Source: Clostridia bacterium (GTDB lineage: Bacteria > Bacillota > Clostridia > Oscillospirales > Acutalibacteraceae). From it: DNA of 64,000 nt. Under the pieces are notes generated by a model. That model was not told the origin of the DNA. It saw only the letters and a list, made by a program, of their open reading frames with translations, and made no database searches. The translations under genes were made by a program, and so were the position numbers. The stretch is taken from positions 70,135 through 134,134 of the forward strand of contig JAFQVY010000015.1 in NCBI GenBank assembly GCA_017407755.1, read 5' to 3'. Of this stretch, positions 16,507-25,091 are shown piece after piece; the stretch's first letter is position 1, and each line of letters begins with the position of its first letter.

Positions 16507-16535
16507 TTGTAATTAACCGCACATTGTAGTATAAT
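16507..16535 (+). promoter_or_regulatory. Sigma-A promoter for the glycolytic operon
   Basis: TTGTAA (16507-16512), 17-base spacer, perfect TATAAT (16530-16535), about 55 bases before the pgk start codon. It lies in the 162-base gap after trmL. Confidence 0.65.
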
Positions 16536-16590
16536 TAACAAGGTTAAATTTGCCATTTTTAAAGACTTTATATGAAAGGAATAAAAACTC

Positions 16591-17799
16591 ATGAACCTTA
16601 ACAAAGTAAGCGTTGATGATATCAACGTAGCAGGCAAAAAAGTTTTAGTTCGCTGCGACTTTAACGTTCCCCTTAAAGAGGGTGTTATCACTAACGACAA
16701 CCGTATCACAGCAGCTCTTCCCACAATCAAGAAGCTTATCGCAGATGGCGGTAAGGTTATTCTTTGCTCTCACCTTGGCAAGCCTAAGAACGGCCCTGAG
16801 GAGAAGTTCTCTCTTGCTCCTGTAGCAGTTAGACTTTCTGAGCTTTTAGGTCAGCCTGTAGTATTTGCTAACGACGACGAGGTTGTTGGCGAGAACGCTA
16901 AGAAGGCAGTTTCTGAGATGAAAGACGGCGACGTAGTTCTTCTTCAGAACACACGTTTTAGAAAAGAAGAAACAAAGAACCTTGAGCCCTTCTCAAGTGA
17001 GCTTGCATCACTGGCAGAAGTTTTCGTAATGGATGCTTTCGGTTCTGCTCACCGTGCACACTGCTCTACAGCAGGCGTTACTGACCACATTAAGGACACA
17101 GCAGTTGGTTACCTTATGCAGAAGGAAATCGCATTCCTCGGTAATGCAGTTGAGGAGCCTGTTCGTCCTTTCGTTGCAATTTTAGGCGGTGCTAAGGTTG
17201 CAGACAAGCTTAACGTTATTAATAACCTCCTTGAGAAGTGCGACACACTTATCATCGGCGGCGGTATGGCATACACATTCATCAAGGCTCAGGGCGGCAA
17301 TGTTGGTACTTCACTTGTTGATGACACCAAGATTGACTACTGCTTAGAGATGATCGAAAAGGCTAAGGCAATGGGCAAAGAGCTTCTTCTTCCCGTTGAC
17401 GCTATGACAGTTAAGGATTTCCCCGACCCCATCGATGCTCCTATTACTGTTACTCCCTGTGCTGCTAACGAAATCCCTGCAGACATTATGGGTCTTGACA
17501 TCGGTCCCAAAACTCAGGAGCTTTATGCTAACGCTGTTAAGAACGCTAAGACAGTTGTATGGAACGGCCCCATGGGTGTTTTCGAGAACCCCTCTTTAGC
17601 AGAAGGTACAATCGCAGTTGCTAAGGCTCTTGCTGAGACAGAGGCTACTACAATCATCGGCGGCGGTGACTCCGCAGCTGCTGTTATCAACCTTGGCTTT
17701 GCTGACAAGATGAGCCACATCTCCACTGGCGGCGGTGCTTCTCTTGAATATTTAGAGGGCAAGGTTCTTCCCGGTGTTGCAGTTATTGCTAACAAATAA
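16591..17799 (+). CDS. pgk: Phosphoglycerate kinase
   Basis: Transfers the acyl phosphate of 1,3-bisphosphoglycerate to ADP, the first ATP-yielding step of glycolysis. The 402-residue protein has RCDFNVPL (substrate-binding arginine region) near residue 22, HLGKPK near 66, and the nucleotide-binding segments [10 protein letters not shown] and GGGDSAAAV in the C-terminal domain. Codon use is very uniform, typical of a highly expressed gene. It is followed by tpiA and gpmI on the same strand and preceded by a good promoter. Confidence 0.97.
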   Translation: MNLNKVSVDDINVAGKKVLVRCDFNVPLKEGVITNDNRITAALPTIKKLIADGGKVILCSHLGKPKNGPEEKFSLAPVAVRLSELLGQPVVFANDDEVVGENAKKAVSEMKDGDVVLLQNTRFRKEETKNLEPFSSELASLAEVFVMDAFGSAHRAHCSTAGVTDHIKDTAVGYLMQKEIAFLGNAVEEPVRPFVAILGGAKVADKLNVINNLLEKCDTLIIGGGMAYTFIKAQGGNVGTSLVDDTKIDYCLEMIEKAKAMGKELLLPVDAMTVKDFPDPIDAPITVTPCAANEIPADIMGLDIGPKTQELYANAVKNAKTVVWNGPMGVFENPSLAEGTIAVAKALAETEATTIIGGGDSAAAVINLGFADKMSHISTGGGASLEYLEGKVLPGVAVIANK

Positions 17800-17817
17800 T
17801 TAACTTTAAATAAATCT

Positions 17818-17844
17818 CAGGGCGGAGCTTTTTACTTCGCCCTG
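17818..17844 (+). other. Intercistronic hairpin between pgk and tpiA
   Basis: CAGGGCG (17818-17824) pairs with CGCCCTG (17838-17844) and can extend by two weaker pairs. No T run follows, so it is unlikely to be a full terminator. It may stabilise or process the polycistronic message and set different pgk and tpiA levels. Confidence 0.45.
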
Positions 17845-17869
17845 TAGCTATGTAGAAAGGAAGATTAAA

Positions 17870-18637
17870 ATGAACAAGGCTACAAGAAAAACTATTATCG
17901 CAGGCAACTGGAAAATGAACAAAACTCCCGCAGAGGCTACTGAGCTTATCAGCGCTATTGCTCCTTTAGTTAAGGACGCTGACTGCGAGGTTATCGCTTG
18001 TGTTCCCTATGTTGACCTTTACCCCGCACTTGAGGCTGCTAAGGGCACAAACATCCAGATTGGTGCTGAAAACTGCCACTGGGCAAAGAGCGGTGCATTT
18101 ACTGCTGAAATTTCTGCAGATATGTTAGCTTCTATGGGTCTTAAATATGTTATTATCGGCCACAGCGAGCGTCGTCAGTACTTCGGCGAGACCGACCTTA
18201 CAGTAAGAGACAGAGTACGTGCTGCACTTGATGCCGGCCTTACAGTTATCCTCTGTGTAGGCGAGTACCTTGAGCAGAGAGAGCAGGACATTACCGCTGA
18301 GGTTGTAAGAATGCAGACTAAGATTGCTCTTATGGGCGTTAGTGCTGAGGAAATGAGCAGAATCGTAATCGCTTACGAGCCTGTTTGGGCTATCGGCACA
18401 GGTCTTACTGCTACTGCAGAGCAGGCAGACGAGGTTTGCGGCATTATCCGCGCTTGCATTGCTGAGCTTTACACAAGTGAGGTTGCAGAGGCTACTACAA
18501 TTCAGTACGGCGGCTCTATGAACGATGCAAACGCCGACGAGCTTCTCTCAAAAGTAAATGTTGACGGTGGTCTTATCGGCGGTGCTTCATTAGTTGCTGA
18601 GAAATTTGCCGCTATCGTTAAGGCTGCAAGCAAATAA
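17870..18637 (+). CDS. tpiA: Triose-phosphate isomerase
   Basis: Interconverts dihydroxyacetone phosphate and glyceraldehyde 3-phosphate. The 255-residue protein has the full active site: AGNWKMNK (Asn and Lys, residues 11-18), IIGHSERRQYF (electrophilic His), and AYEPVWAIGTG (catalytic Glu and the flexible loop). GGSMNDANA and GGLIGGASL bind phosphate. AGAAAGGAAG lies upstream of the ATG. It is the second gene of the glycolytic run. Confidence 0.97.
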   Translation: MNKATRKTIIAGNWKMNKTPAEATELISAIAPLVKDADCEVIACVPYVDLYPALEAAKGTNIQIGAENCHWAKSGAFTAEISADMLASMGLKYVIIGHSERRQYFGETDLTVRDRVRAALDAGLTVILCVGEYLEQREQDITAEVVRMQTKIALMGVSAEEMSRIVIAYEPVWAIGTGLTATAEQADEVCGIIRACIAELYTSEVAEATTIQYGGSMNDANADELLSKVNVDGGLIGGASLVAEKFAAIVKAASK

Positions 18638-18652
18638 TCGGAGTTGAAAAAT

Positions 18653-20164
18653 ATGAAAAAACCTTTACTTTTATGTATTCTTGACGGCTTTGGAATTGCT
18701 CCCGTTAATGGCAACGCCATTGAAGCTGCAAACACACCTAACCTTGACAAAATCTTTGCCGAGAATCCCACTACCGCTATCGGTGCTTCAGGTATGGACG
18801 TTGGTCTTCCTGAGGGTCAGATGGGAAACTCTGAGGTAGGCCATACCAATATCGGTGCAGGCAGAGTTGTTTATCAGGAGCTCACAAGAATTACAAAGTC
18901 CATTAAAGACGGCGATTTCTTTGAAAACGAGGCTTTAGTTAAGGCAGTTGACAACTGCCTTGAAAACGGCACAGCACTTCACCTTTTTGGTCTTCTTTCT
19001 GACGGCGGCGTTCACAGCCACAACACCCACATGTACGGCATTTTAGAGCTTGCAAAGCAGAAAGGCTTAAAAGAAGTTTACGTTCACGCTTTCCTTGACG
19101 GCAGAGACGTTTCTCCCACAAGCGGACAGGGCTTTGTAGCTGACTGTCAGGCTGAGATGGAAAAAATCGGCGTTGGTAAAATCGCCTCAGTTATGGGCAG
19201 ATACTACGCTATGGACAGAGACAACCGTTGGGAGCGTGTAGAGAAAGCTTACGCCGCTATGGTTTACGGCGAAGGCGAAAAGGCACAGGACGCTATAAAA
19301 GCAGTTGCCGACTCTTACGCTAATGACGTTACTGATGAATTTGTTGTTCCCACAGTTATTGAGGGCGGCAAAACTATTTCTGAGGGCGACTCTGTAATTC
19401 TCTTTAACTTCCGCCCCGACAGAGCACGTGAAATCACACGTACCTTTGTTGACCCCGACTTTGACGGTTTTGAGCGTAGAAACGGCTTCTTCAAATTAAA
19501 CTACGTTTGTATGACTCAGTATGATGCAACAATGCCCAATGTAGATGTTGCATTCAAGCCCCAGACTCTTAAGAATACTCTTGGCGAGTATGTTTCTTCT
19601 CTGGGTCTTAACCAGCTCAGAATTGCAGAAACCGAGAAGTACGCTCACGTAACCTTCTTTTTTAACGGCGGTATCGAAAAGACTTACGAGGGCGAAGACA
19701 GAATTCTTGTTGCTTCCCCCAAGGTTGCTACCTACGACTTACAGCCTGAAATGAGTGCTTATGAGGTTTGCGACAAGTGCTGTGATGCTATCCGCACAGG
19801 CAAGTACGATATGATTATCTTAAACTTTGCTAACTGCGATATGGTTGGTCACACAGGCGTTTTTGAGGCAGCAGTTAAGGCGGTTGAGGCAGTTGACACT
19901 TGTGTTGGCAAGGTAGTTGAAGCAGTTAATGAAATGAACGGCGTAACCCTTATTACTGCGGACCACGGCAACGCTGACAAGATGTTTGAGGAAGACGGTT
20001 CTCCCTTTACAGCCCACACCACAAACCCCGTTAAGTTCTGTGTTGTTGGCTACGATTGCAAGCTTAGAGAAGGCGGCAAACTTGCCGACATTGCTCCCAC
20101 AATGCTCAAGATTATGAACCTCCCTCAGCCTGCTGAGATGGACGGCGTTTCTATAATAGAGTAA
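18653..20164 (+). CDS. gpmI: 2,3-bisphosphoglycerate-independent phosphoglycerate mutase
   Basis: Converts 3- to 2-phosphoglycerate using two manganese ions and a phosphoserine intermediate. The protein has CILDGFG near the N terminus (metal ligand Asp), GQMGNSEVGHTNIGAG (nucleophilic Ser), HSHNTHMYG, RPDRAREI, and the second metal cluster NCDMVGHTG and TADHGNADKM. Length of about 503 is typical. ATG 18653 is chosen, 9 bases after GGAG at 18640-18643; the earlier in-frame TTG at 18644 touches that ribosome site and is not usable. A strong terminator follows. Confidence 0.96.
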   Translation: MKKPLLLCILDGFGIAPVNGNAIEAANTPNLDKIFAENPTTAIGASGMDVGLPEGQMGNSEVGHTNIGAGRVVYQELTRITKSIKDGDFFENEALVKAVDNCLENGTALHLFGLLSDGGVHSHNTHMYGILELAKQKGLKEVYVHAFLDGRDVSPTSGQGFVADCQAEMEKIGVGKIASVMGRYYAMDRDNRWERVEKAYAAMVYGEGEKAQDAIKAVADSYANDVTDEFVVPTVIEGGKTISEGDSVILFNFRPDRAREITRTFVDPDFDGFERRNGFFKLNYVCMTQYDATMPNVDVAFKPQTLKNTLGEYVSSLGLNQLRIAETEKYAHVTFFFNGGIEKTYEGEDRILVASPKVATYDLQPEMSAYEVCDKCCDAIRTGKYDMIILNFANCDMVGHTGVFEAAVKAVEAVDTCVGKVVEAVNEMNGVTLITADHGNADKMFEEDGSPFTAHTTNPVKFCVVGYDCKLREGGKLADIAPTMLKIMNLPQPAEMDGVSIIE

Positions 20165-20180
20165 TAAATTTTTACACTTA

Positions 20181-20206
20181 AAGGCTTCCTTACGGAAGCC
20201 TTTTTT
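20181..20206 (+). terminator. Intrinsic terminator of the glycolytic operon
   Basis: AAGGCTTCC / GGAAGCCTT stem (20181-20189, 20194-20202) with a TTAC loop and T6 tail, 16 bases after the gpmI stop. Confidence 0.88.
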
Positions 20207-20207
20207 G

Positions 20208-20236
20208 TTGACTTATAGCTTGTATTAATATATACT
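20208..20236 (+). promoter_or_regulatory. Sigma-A promoter for the LRR-dockerin gene
   Basis: TTGACT (20208-20213), 17-base spacer, TATACT (20231-20236): five of six matches in each box. The -35 begins right after the T tail of the preceding terminator. Confidence 0.7.
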
Positions 20237-20265
20237 TAAATTATAAATACTAAGGCGGTGTTTTT

Positions 20266-21468
20266 ATGAAAAAAGTTGTTTCTTTAGCTCTTGCATTCTT
20301 GACATGCATTTCACTGTGCATATTCAGCACCTCGGCTCTTGAAGCAGAGGGCTTTACCTATAGAGAGGACGAGGGCAAAGCGGTAATTACAGGCTACTCA
20401 GGCACTGAGACCGACCTTTTTATACCTGCTACTCTCAACGGCTTAAAGGTAGCAGAAATTGAAGACAACGCTTTTTATCAGAACCATAGCCTGACCTCCG
20501 TTGCCATTGAAAACGGTATTGAGGAAATCGGCAACAAGGCTTTTTATAACTGCACAGGTCTTATCAAGGTAACAATCCCTGACAGCATTACTGAAATAGG
20601 TGACTCGGCATTTTCTTACTGTGTTTATCTTACAGATGTTACCTTAGGCAAGGGTATTGATGAAATCAGCAACAACTGCTTTTCTCACGACACAAGAATA
20701 GAAAGCATTACTATTCCTGAGGGCGTTAAGGAGCTTGACGACGGTGCCTTTGAAGAGTGCACTCACCTTAAAAACGTTACTCTGCCAAGCACCCTTACAG
20801 AAATCGGCAAATACGCCTTTGCTTATACTTACAACCTCAGCAGCATTACTCTTCCCGAAAACCTTGAAACAATAGACGAGGGCGCATTTTACTTCAACTC
20901 TGCCCTTACTGAGGTTACCTTCCCTGCTTCAATGAAGTATCTGAGCCACTACGCTTTTTACTCTAACAGTTCACTTGCAAGCGTAAACCTTAACGAAGGC
21001 TTGCTTACTATGGGCGATATGTCATTTGACGGCACCGCTGTCACAACTCTTTATATCCCCTCAACACTGCTAACCGCAGGAAGCTACCCCTTCGGCTACA
21101 TTTACAACGAAGAAACCTTTGAATACGAACACAAACCCGGCTTTATTGCTTTTTGCAAAGAAGGCAGCTACGGTGCTCAGCTTTGCGAAGGCTTTGGTAT
21201 TCCTTATATGCTTGTTTCAGATACCCCTGCTACAGTACCTGCTACCGAAGGTGCCACACAGAAAGCAACTGAAACCAAGCAAACCGACTTTAAAAAAGGT
21301 GACGTAACCAAAGACGGCGAAGTAAATAAAATCGACACCAACGCTATTCAGAAGCATTTAGCCTACCTTGAAAAGCTTACAGACGACAAGCTTAAGCTTG
21401 CAGATTTTGACTCAAACGGCAAAGTTAACATCAAGGATACAACAAAGATTATGATATCCATTAAATAA
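20266..21468 (+). CDS. Secreted BspA-type leucine-rich-repeat protein with C-terminal type I dockerin
   Basis: The 400-residue protein has a signal peptide (residues 1-24, hydrophobic core LALAFLTCISLCIF). Tandem BspA-like leucine-rich repeats of about 23 residues follow from about 55 to 290 (recurrent patterns such as IGNKAFYNCTGLIKVTIPDS). A Thr/Pro-rich linker leads to a dockerin in the last 55 residues. Both dockerin calcium loops are visible: DVTKDGEVNKID and DFDSNGKVNIKD. Dockerins plug enzymes or binding proteins into cohesin-bearing scaffoldins, so the organism probably makes a cellulosome- or amylosome-like complex. The LRR part likely binds a protein or glycan. It forms a single-gene unit with its own promoter and terminator. 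Confidence 0.9.
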   Translation: MKKVVSLALAFLTCISLCIFSTSALEAEGFTYREDEGKAVITGYSGTETDLFIPATLNGLKVAEIEDNAFYQNHSLTSVAIENGIEEIGNKAFYNCTGLIKVTIPDSITEIGDSAFSYCVYLTDVTLGKGIDEISNNCFSHDTRIESITIPEGVKELDDGAFEECTHLKNVTLPSTLTEIGKYAFAYTYNLSSITLPENLETIDEGAFYFNSALTEVTFPASMKYLSHYAFYSNSSLASVNLNEGLLTMGDMSFDGTAVTTLYIPSTLLTAGSYPFGYIYNEETFEYEHKPGFIAFCKEGSYGAQLCEGFGIPYMLVSDTPATVPATEGATQKATETKQTDFKKGDVTKDGEVNKIDTNAIQKHLAYLEKLTDDKLKLADFDSNGKVNIKDTTKIMISIK

Positions 21469-21482
21469 CCGCAAACATAAAA

Positions 21483-21516
21483 ACACCCTGTGCAAATGCA
21501 CAGGGTGTAATTTTTT
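21483..21516. terminator. Bidirectional terminator between the LRR-dockerin gene and the EF-G paralogue
   Basis: Perfect 12-bp inverted repeat ACACCCTGTGCA / TGCACAGGGTGT (21483-21494, 21497-21508) with T6 on the plus side and T-rich sequence on the minus side, between convergent genes. Confidence 0.85.
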
Positions 21517-21521
21517 GTGTT

Positions 21522-23588
21522 TTAGTCGTCGTCTTCAACCTTTGCGGAAGCGATAACCTTTTGAGCAACATTTGCAGGAGCGTCTTCGTAACGAACAAAG
21601 TCAAATGTAAAGTAGCCTCTGCCGTGGGTTGTCTGGCGCATATAGGTTGCAAAGTCGTGCATTTCTGCCATGGGCACCTCTGCCTCAACAGTCTGCATAC
21701 CCTTCTCACCGGGGTTCATACCTAAAATACGGCCTCTACGCTTATTTACCTCGCCCATAACGTCGCCTGTTTTATTATCGGGAACACTTGCCTTAAGAGA
21801 ACCGATAGGCTCTAAAAGTGCAGGGTTGGCAACTGCCATACCGTTTTTGTAAGCAATCTTAGCTGCCATCTTAAATGCCATTTCGTTGGAGTCAACGGGA
21901 TGGTAAGAACCGTCATAAAGAGTAGCCTTAAGGCCAACAACAGGATATCCTGCAAGGGGGCCCTTCTTGATAGCTTCTAAAAGACCCTTTTCAACTGCAG
22001 GGAAGAAGTTCTTGGGAACAGAGCCGCCTACAACTCTTTCGCCAAACTCCAAGCCCTCTGCATCACAAGGCTCAAACTCAATCCAAACATCACCAAACTG
22101 GCCTGCACCACCGGACTGCTTCTTGTGTCTGCCCTGAACCTGAACCTTCTTGCGGATAGCTTCACGGTAGGCAACCTTGGGAACCTGAAGGTTAACTTCT
22201 ACGTTATACTTAGCCTTAAGCTTAGAAACAATAACGTCAATGTGGGTTTCGCCAATACCCGAAACAACCATTTCCTTGGTTTCGGGGTCAGACTTAAAGG
22301 AAATTGTCTTATCCTCGTCCATAAGCTTAGCCATACCCTGAGCAACCTTATCCTCGTCGCCCTTCTTCTTGGGATAAATAGCCATTGTAAATGCAGTACC
22401 GGGATAGGTCGCACCGTCGATAATCACCTTTCTGTGAGGTGAGCAGAGTGTGTCGCCTGTTTTGGCACCGCTGAGTTTTGGAATAGCACCGATGTCGCCT
22501 GAGCCGATGTAGTCAACGTCAATCTGCTTTTTACCGCGGCTGGTAACAACCTTTGTAATTCTCATTTTTTCGCCAAGTCGCATATTGAAAACTTCCTTGG
22601 CGGGAGAAATCTGACCGGAAATAACCTTTATGTAAGAAAGCTTACCAACAAAGGGGTCAGCAACTGTCTTGAAGATAATTGCGGCGTTTTTCTCTTCGTC
22701 GTCAATTTTAAGCTCAATATCCTCGCCGTCCTCGGTTTTTGCCATGTAAGAACCGATGTCAGCAGGAGTAGGAGTAAACTCTGTGATGAAATCCAAAAGC
22801 ATATCAACAGCGTCAAGCTTTACTGCATCACAGCAGATAACAGGGCAAACAGAGCCGTTCATAACTGCAGCCTTCAGGCCGGATTTAATATCCTCACCGC
22901 TTAACTCGCCTGCATCAAAATATTTTTCCATAAGCTCTTCAGAAGACTCTGCCACTGCCTCGGTAAGGTTGGCTTTGTAGTCCTCAACCTGTAAAATCTC
23001 AGGAACTGCACATTCGGCTTTCTTGCCGCCGTTGTATGTATAAGCCTTATTTTCAATAATATTAAGATAGCTCTTTGCGCTAACACCCTGAACCTCAGGA
23101 ATAATAACGGGGCAAACAGAGGAGCCGAACTGATCTCTGAGCTCGTCGATAATGCCGTAAAAATCTACGCCCTCGTCGCACATACCGTTAATAACGAAAA
23201 GTGTGGGCAGGTTTCTTTCCTTAGCGGCTTTAACTGCCTTTTCTGTGCCAACCTTAACGCCGTTTTTGCCTGAAAGCACCACAATTGCAGTGTCAGCGGC
23301 AAACATTGCCTCAACAACGCCTGCTACAAAGCCGAAACGACCGGGAGTATCAAGAACATTTATTTTAGAATCATTCCACTCAACGGGAGCCATTGCAGTG
23401 GCAACAGAAATTTTTCTTTTAATTTCTTCGGGGTCAAAGTCCATTGCGGTATTGCCGTCGGCAATTTTGCCCAAACGGTCAGTAGCCTTTGTTAAAAACA
23501 ACATAGCCTCAGCAAGTGAAGTTTTACCTGCTTCACTGTGGCCTGCCAATGCAACGTTGTAAATCTTGTCGGATGTGTACTGTTTCAC
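21522..23588 (-). CDS. Elongation factor G paralogue (translational GTPase) with altered GTP-binding motifs
   Basis: The 688-residue protein has the full EF-G domain order: GTPase, OB-fold domain II, domains III, IV and V. The P-loop GHSEAGKTS (about 11-19) and DTPG are intact. Two motifs depart from canonical EF-G: switch I reads EEIKRKISVATA instead of the RGITI type, and the guanine-specificity motif NKxD is replaced by NGMC at about 134-137. It is therefore an EF-G-like paralogue, probably not the housekeeping fusA, which is usually in the ribosomal str operon. The role could be ribosome recycling or stress-specific. Start chosen at GTG 23588 with AAAGGAGA upstream; the frame extends to an ATG at 23630 without a ribosome site. 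Confidence 0.85.
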   Translation of the reverse strand: MKQYTSDKIYNVALAGHSEAGKTSLAEAMLFLTKATDRLGKIADGNTAMDFDPEEIKRKISVATAMAPVEWNDSKINVLDTPGRFGFVAGVVEAMFAADTAIVVLSGKNGVKVGTEKAVKAAKERNLPTLFVINGMCDEGVDFYGIIDELRDQFGSSVCPVIIPEVQGVSAKSYLNIIENKAYTYNGGKKAECAVPEILQVEDYKANLTEAVAESSEELMEKYFDAGELSGEDIKSGLKAAVMNGSVCPVICCDAVKLDAVDMLLDFITEFTPTPADIGSYMAKTEDGEDIELKIDDEEKNAAIIFKTVADPFVGKLSYIKVISGQISPAKEVFNMRLGEKMRITKVVTSRGKKQIDVDYIGSGDIGAIPKLSGAKTGDTLCSPHRKVIIDGATYPGTAFTMAIYPKKKGDEDKVAQGMAKLMDEDKTISFKSDPETKEMVVSGIGETHIDVIVSKLKAKYNVEVNLQVPKVAYREAIRKKVQVQGRHKKQSGGAGQFGDVWIEFEPCDAEGLEFGERVVGGSVPKNFFPAVEKGLLEAIKKGPLAGYPVVGLKATLYDGSYHPVDSNEMAFKMAAKIAYKNGMAVANPALLEPIGSLKASVPDNKTGDVMGEVNKRRGRILGMNPGEKGMQTVEAEVPMAEMHDFATYMRQTTHGRGYFTFDFVRYEDAPANVAQKVIASAKVEDDD

Positions 23589-23630
23589 GATATTCTGTCT
23601 CCTTTCGGTGCTATGCTTTCTACATAACAC

Positions 23631-23649
23631 AGGTTATTAACAATAACCT
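23631..23649 (-). promoter_or_regulatory. Operator-like inverted repeat at the EF-G paralogue transcription start
   Basis: AGGTTATT-N3-AATAACCT is a perfect 8-bp inverted repeat positioned right at the expected transcription start, 7 bases downstream of the -10 box. It could bind a repressor or form a small 5' hairpin in the mRNA. Confidence 0.45.
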
Positions 23650-23656
23650 AAAAATA

Positions 23657-23685
23657 ATTATATCAAATCAAGACTTGTTTCACAA
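23657..23685 (-). promoter_or_regulatory. Sigma-A promoter for the EF-G paralogue
   Basis: On the minus strand TTGTGA (23680-23685), a 17-base spacer and a perfect TATAAT (23657-23662). Confidence 0.65.
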
Positions 23686-23802
23686 TTCACTACCTAACTA
23701 AGATTTAATGCTTTTTGTTGTGCATTTTGTACAAAAAATATTAACTTTTATAAAACTTTCTTCCTAATATTTGAGTATTCAGCATTTTATTCAAAAATAA
23801 AA

Positions 23803-23822
23803 CAGCTTCCCGAAGGAAGCTG
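23803..23822 (-). terminator. Intrinsic terminator of the NAD-salvage operon
   Basis: CAGCTTCC / GGAAGCTG (23803-23810, 23815-23822) with a CGAA loop, followed on the minus strand by TTTTATTTTT. It lies 3 bases beyond the nadE stop codon. Confidence 0.8.
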
Positions 23823-23825
23823 AAT

Positions 23826-24557
23826 TTACGCTTTATATTCAAATACAGGCATTAACTCTAACTTAAACAGGTTCATTTTATGCAAGCGGTCAATTTTCGC
23901 TTTTGCATCCATATCGTCAATTTCCCCTGTGCGGATATATTTATCAAGAGCAGCATAGGTAAAGCCTAAGTTATCCTCGTCGGTTTTGCCTGTAAGTCCG
24001 TCAGAGGGCACCTTGTCAACTAAAACATCGGGCAATCCAAGCTCTCTGCCAATAGCCTTGACCTCGGTAACCGTAAGGCGGCTTAAGGGGCTGAAATCGC
24101 CTACCGAATCGCCGTAGCGTGTAGAGTAACCGACAAAATCTTCGCTTAAGTTGCAGGTGTTTGCCACTCTGCCGTTAAGGCTTTGGGACACCGCATAAAC
24201 TGTAGACATACGAATTCGTGGAGGCAGGTTTATAAGGCTCTGATTAGAGAGCTCAAAGTCTTTTGGCATAGCGTTTTTTATGCCGTCAACTGCATCTTTG
24301 ATGTTAATAATATAGTGCTTAATGCCAAGATGCTTAACCAAAAGCTTCGCCATATCAATGTCAGACTGCTCACCATTTGGCATAAGCACGCCAACAACCC
24401 TGTCTTTGCCCAATGCTTCAACACACAAAGCGGCAACTACAGAGCTGTCTTTTCCCCCCGAAATACCCAAAACCGCAGGAGAGTCTTTGCCGTTTTCTTC
24501 GAAAAATTCTCTTATCCAATTTACAACGTCTTCCTTAACCTTTTTAACGTCAAACAT
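23826..24557 (-). CDS. nadE: NH3-dependent NAD+ synthetase
   Basis: Amidates deamido-NAD to NAD+, using ATP and ammonia. The 243-residue protein has the PP-loop GISGGKDSSVVAAL at about 33-46 and the conserved STRYGDSVGDFSPL stretch, and lacks the N-terminal nitrilase (glutaminase) domain of the long form. The tail is typical of the short clostridial type. It is last in a three-gene run: a nucleotidyltransferase, a nicotinamidase-like hydrolase and nadE, with gaps of 10 bases or overlaps. NAD salvage is the likely theme. Confidence 0.94.
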   Translation of the reverse strand: MFDVKKVKEDVVNWIREFFEENGKDSPAVLGISGGKDSSVVAALCVEALGKDRVVGVLMPNGEQSDIDMAKLLVKHLGIKHYIINIKDAVDGIKNAMPKDFELSNQSLINLPPRIRMSTVYAVSQSLNGRVANTCNLSEDFVGYSTRYGDSVGDFSPLSRLTVTEVKAIGRELGLPDVLVDKVPSDGLTGKTDEDNLGFTYAALDKYIRTGEIDDMDAKAKIDRLHKMNLFKLELMPVFEYKA

Positions 24558-24566
24558 AGTAACACC

Positions 24567-25091
24567 TCAATAAACTTCAATCTGACAGCTTTTCATTGTA
24601 TTTAGCGCCGCGTTGTGGCTCTCAGGGGTTACTCCTGCACAGCAGGAAGAGTCCACTGAAATTTCCGCCTCAGGGAAATTTGCCTTTAAAATAAGGGCGT
24701 TAGAAACCACACAAATGTCGGTGCAAAGCCCCACAAGCTCAATAGAAAACTCCTCGTCCTGTGCTTTTTCCTTGATTATTTCAGGCAAGCTTACCGAACC
24801 GAAGGTAGGCTTTTCTACGGCTGTATAATCTGTATTTTCGAGAGCAAACTTTACATTCTCATCAAGCTCGAAGCCTGCTGTGCCCTTGATACAATGCTCT
24901 ACAGGAAGCTTTCTGCCCTCAGCGCTTTCAAGATAATTTGCGTTATGTGTGTCGAAGGTAACAATTACCTCGCCGTCAAAATTTTTGATTTTCTCGCAAA
25001 CATTGCTGACAATTTTCTGAGCCTCATTTGTTCCCAATGCCCCGTCAACAAGGTCCTTCTGCATATCAACAACTACTAAAAAATTCTTCAT
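24567..25091 (-). CDS. pncA: Isochorismatase-family cysteine hydrolase, probable nicotinamidase
   Basis: The 174-residue protein shows the catalytic triad of the family: Asp in VVVDMQKDLV (residue 9), Lys in HCIKGTAGFE and Cys in GLCTDICVVSNA. VVDMQKDL, the FDTHN metal-site segment and the position next to nadE favour nicotinamidase, which converts nicotinamide to nicotinate. Other isochorismatase-like hydrolases look similar, so the substrate is inferred from context. Its start overlaps the end of the preceding nucleotidyltransferase gene by 4 bases. Confidence 0.8.
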   Translation of the reverse strand: MKNFLVVVDMQKDLVDGALGTNEAQKIVSNVCEKIKNFDGEVIVTFDTHNANYLESAEGRKLPVEHCIKGTAGFELDENVKFALENTDYTAVEKPTFGSVSLPEIIKEKAQDEEFSIELVGLCTDICVVSNALILKANFPEAEISVDSSCCAGVTPESHNAALNTMKSCQIEVY

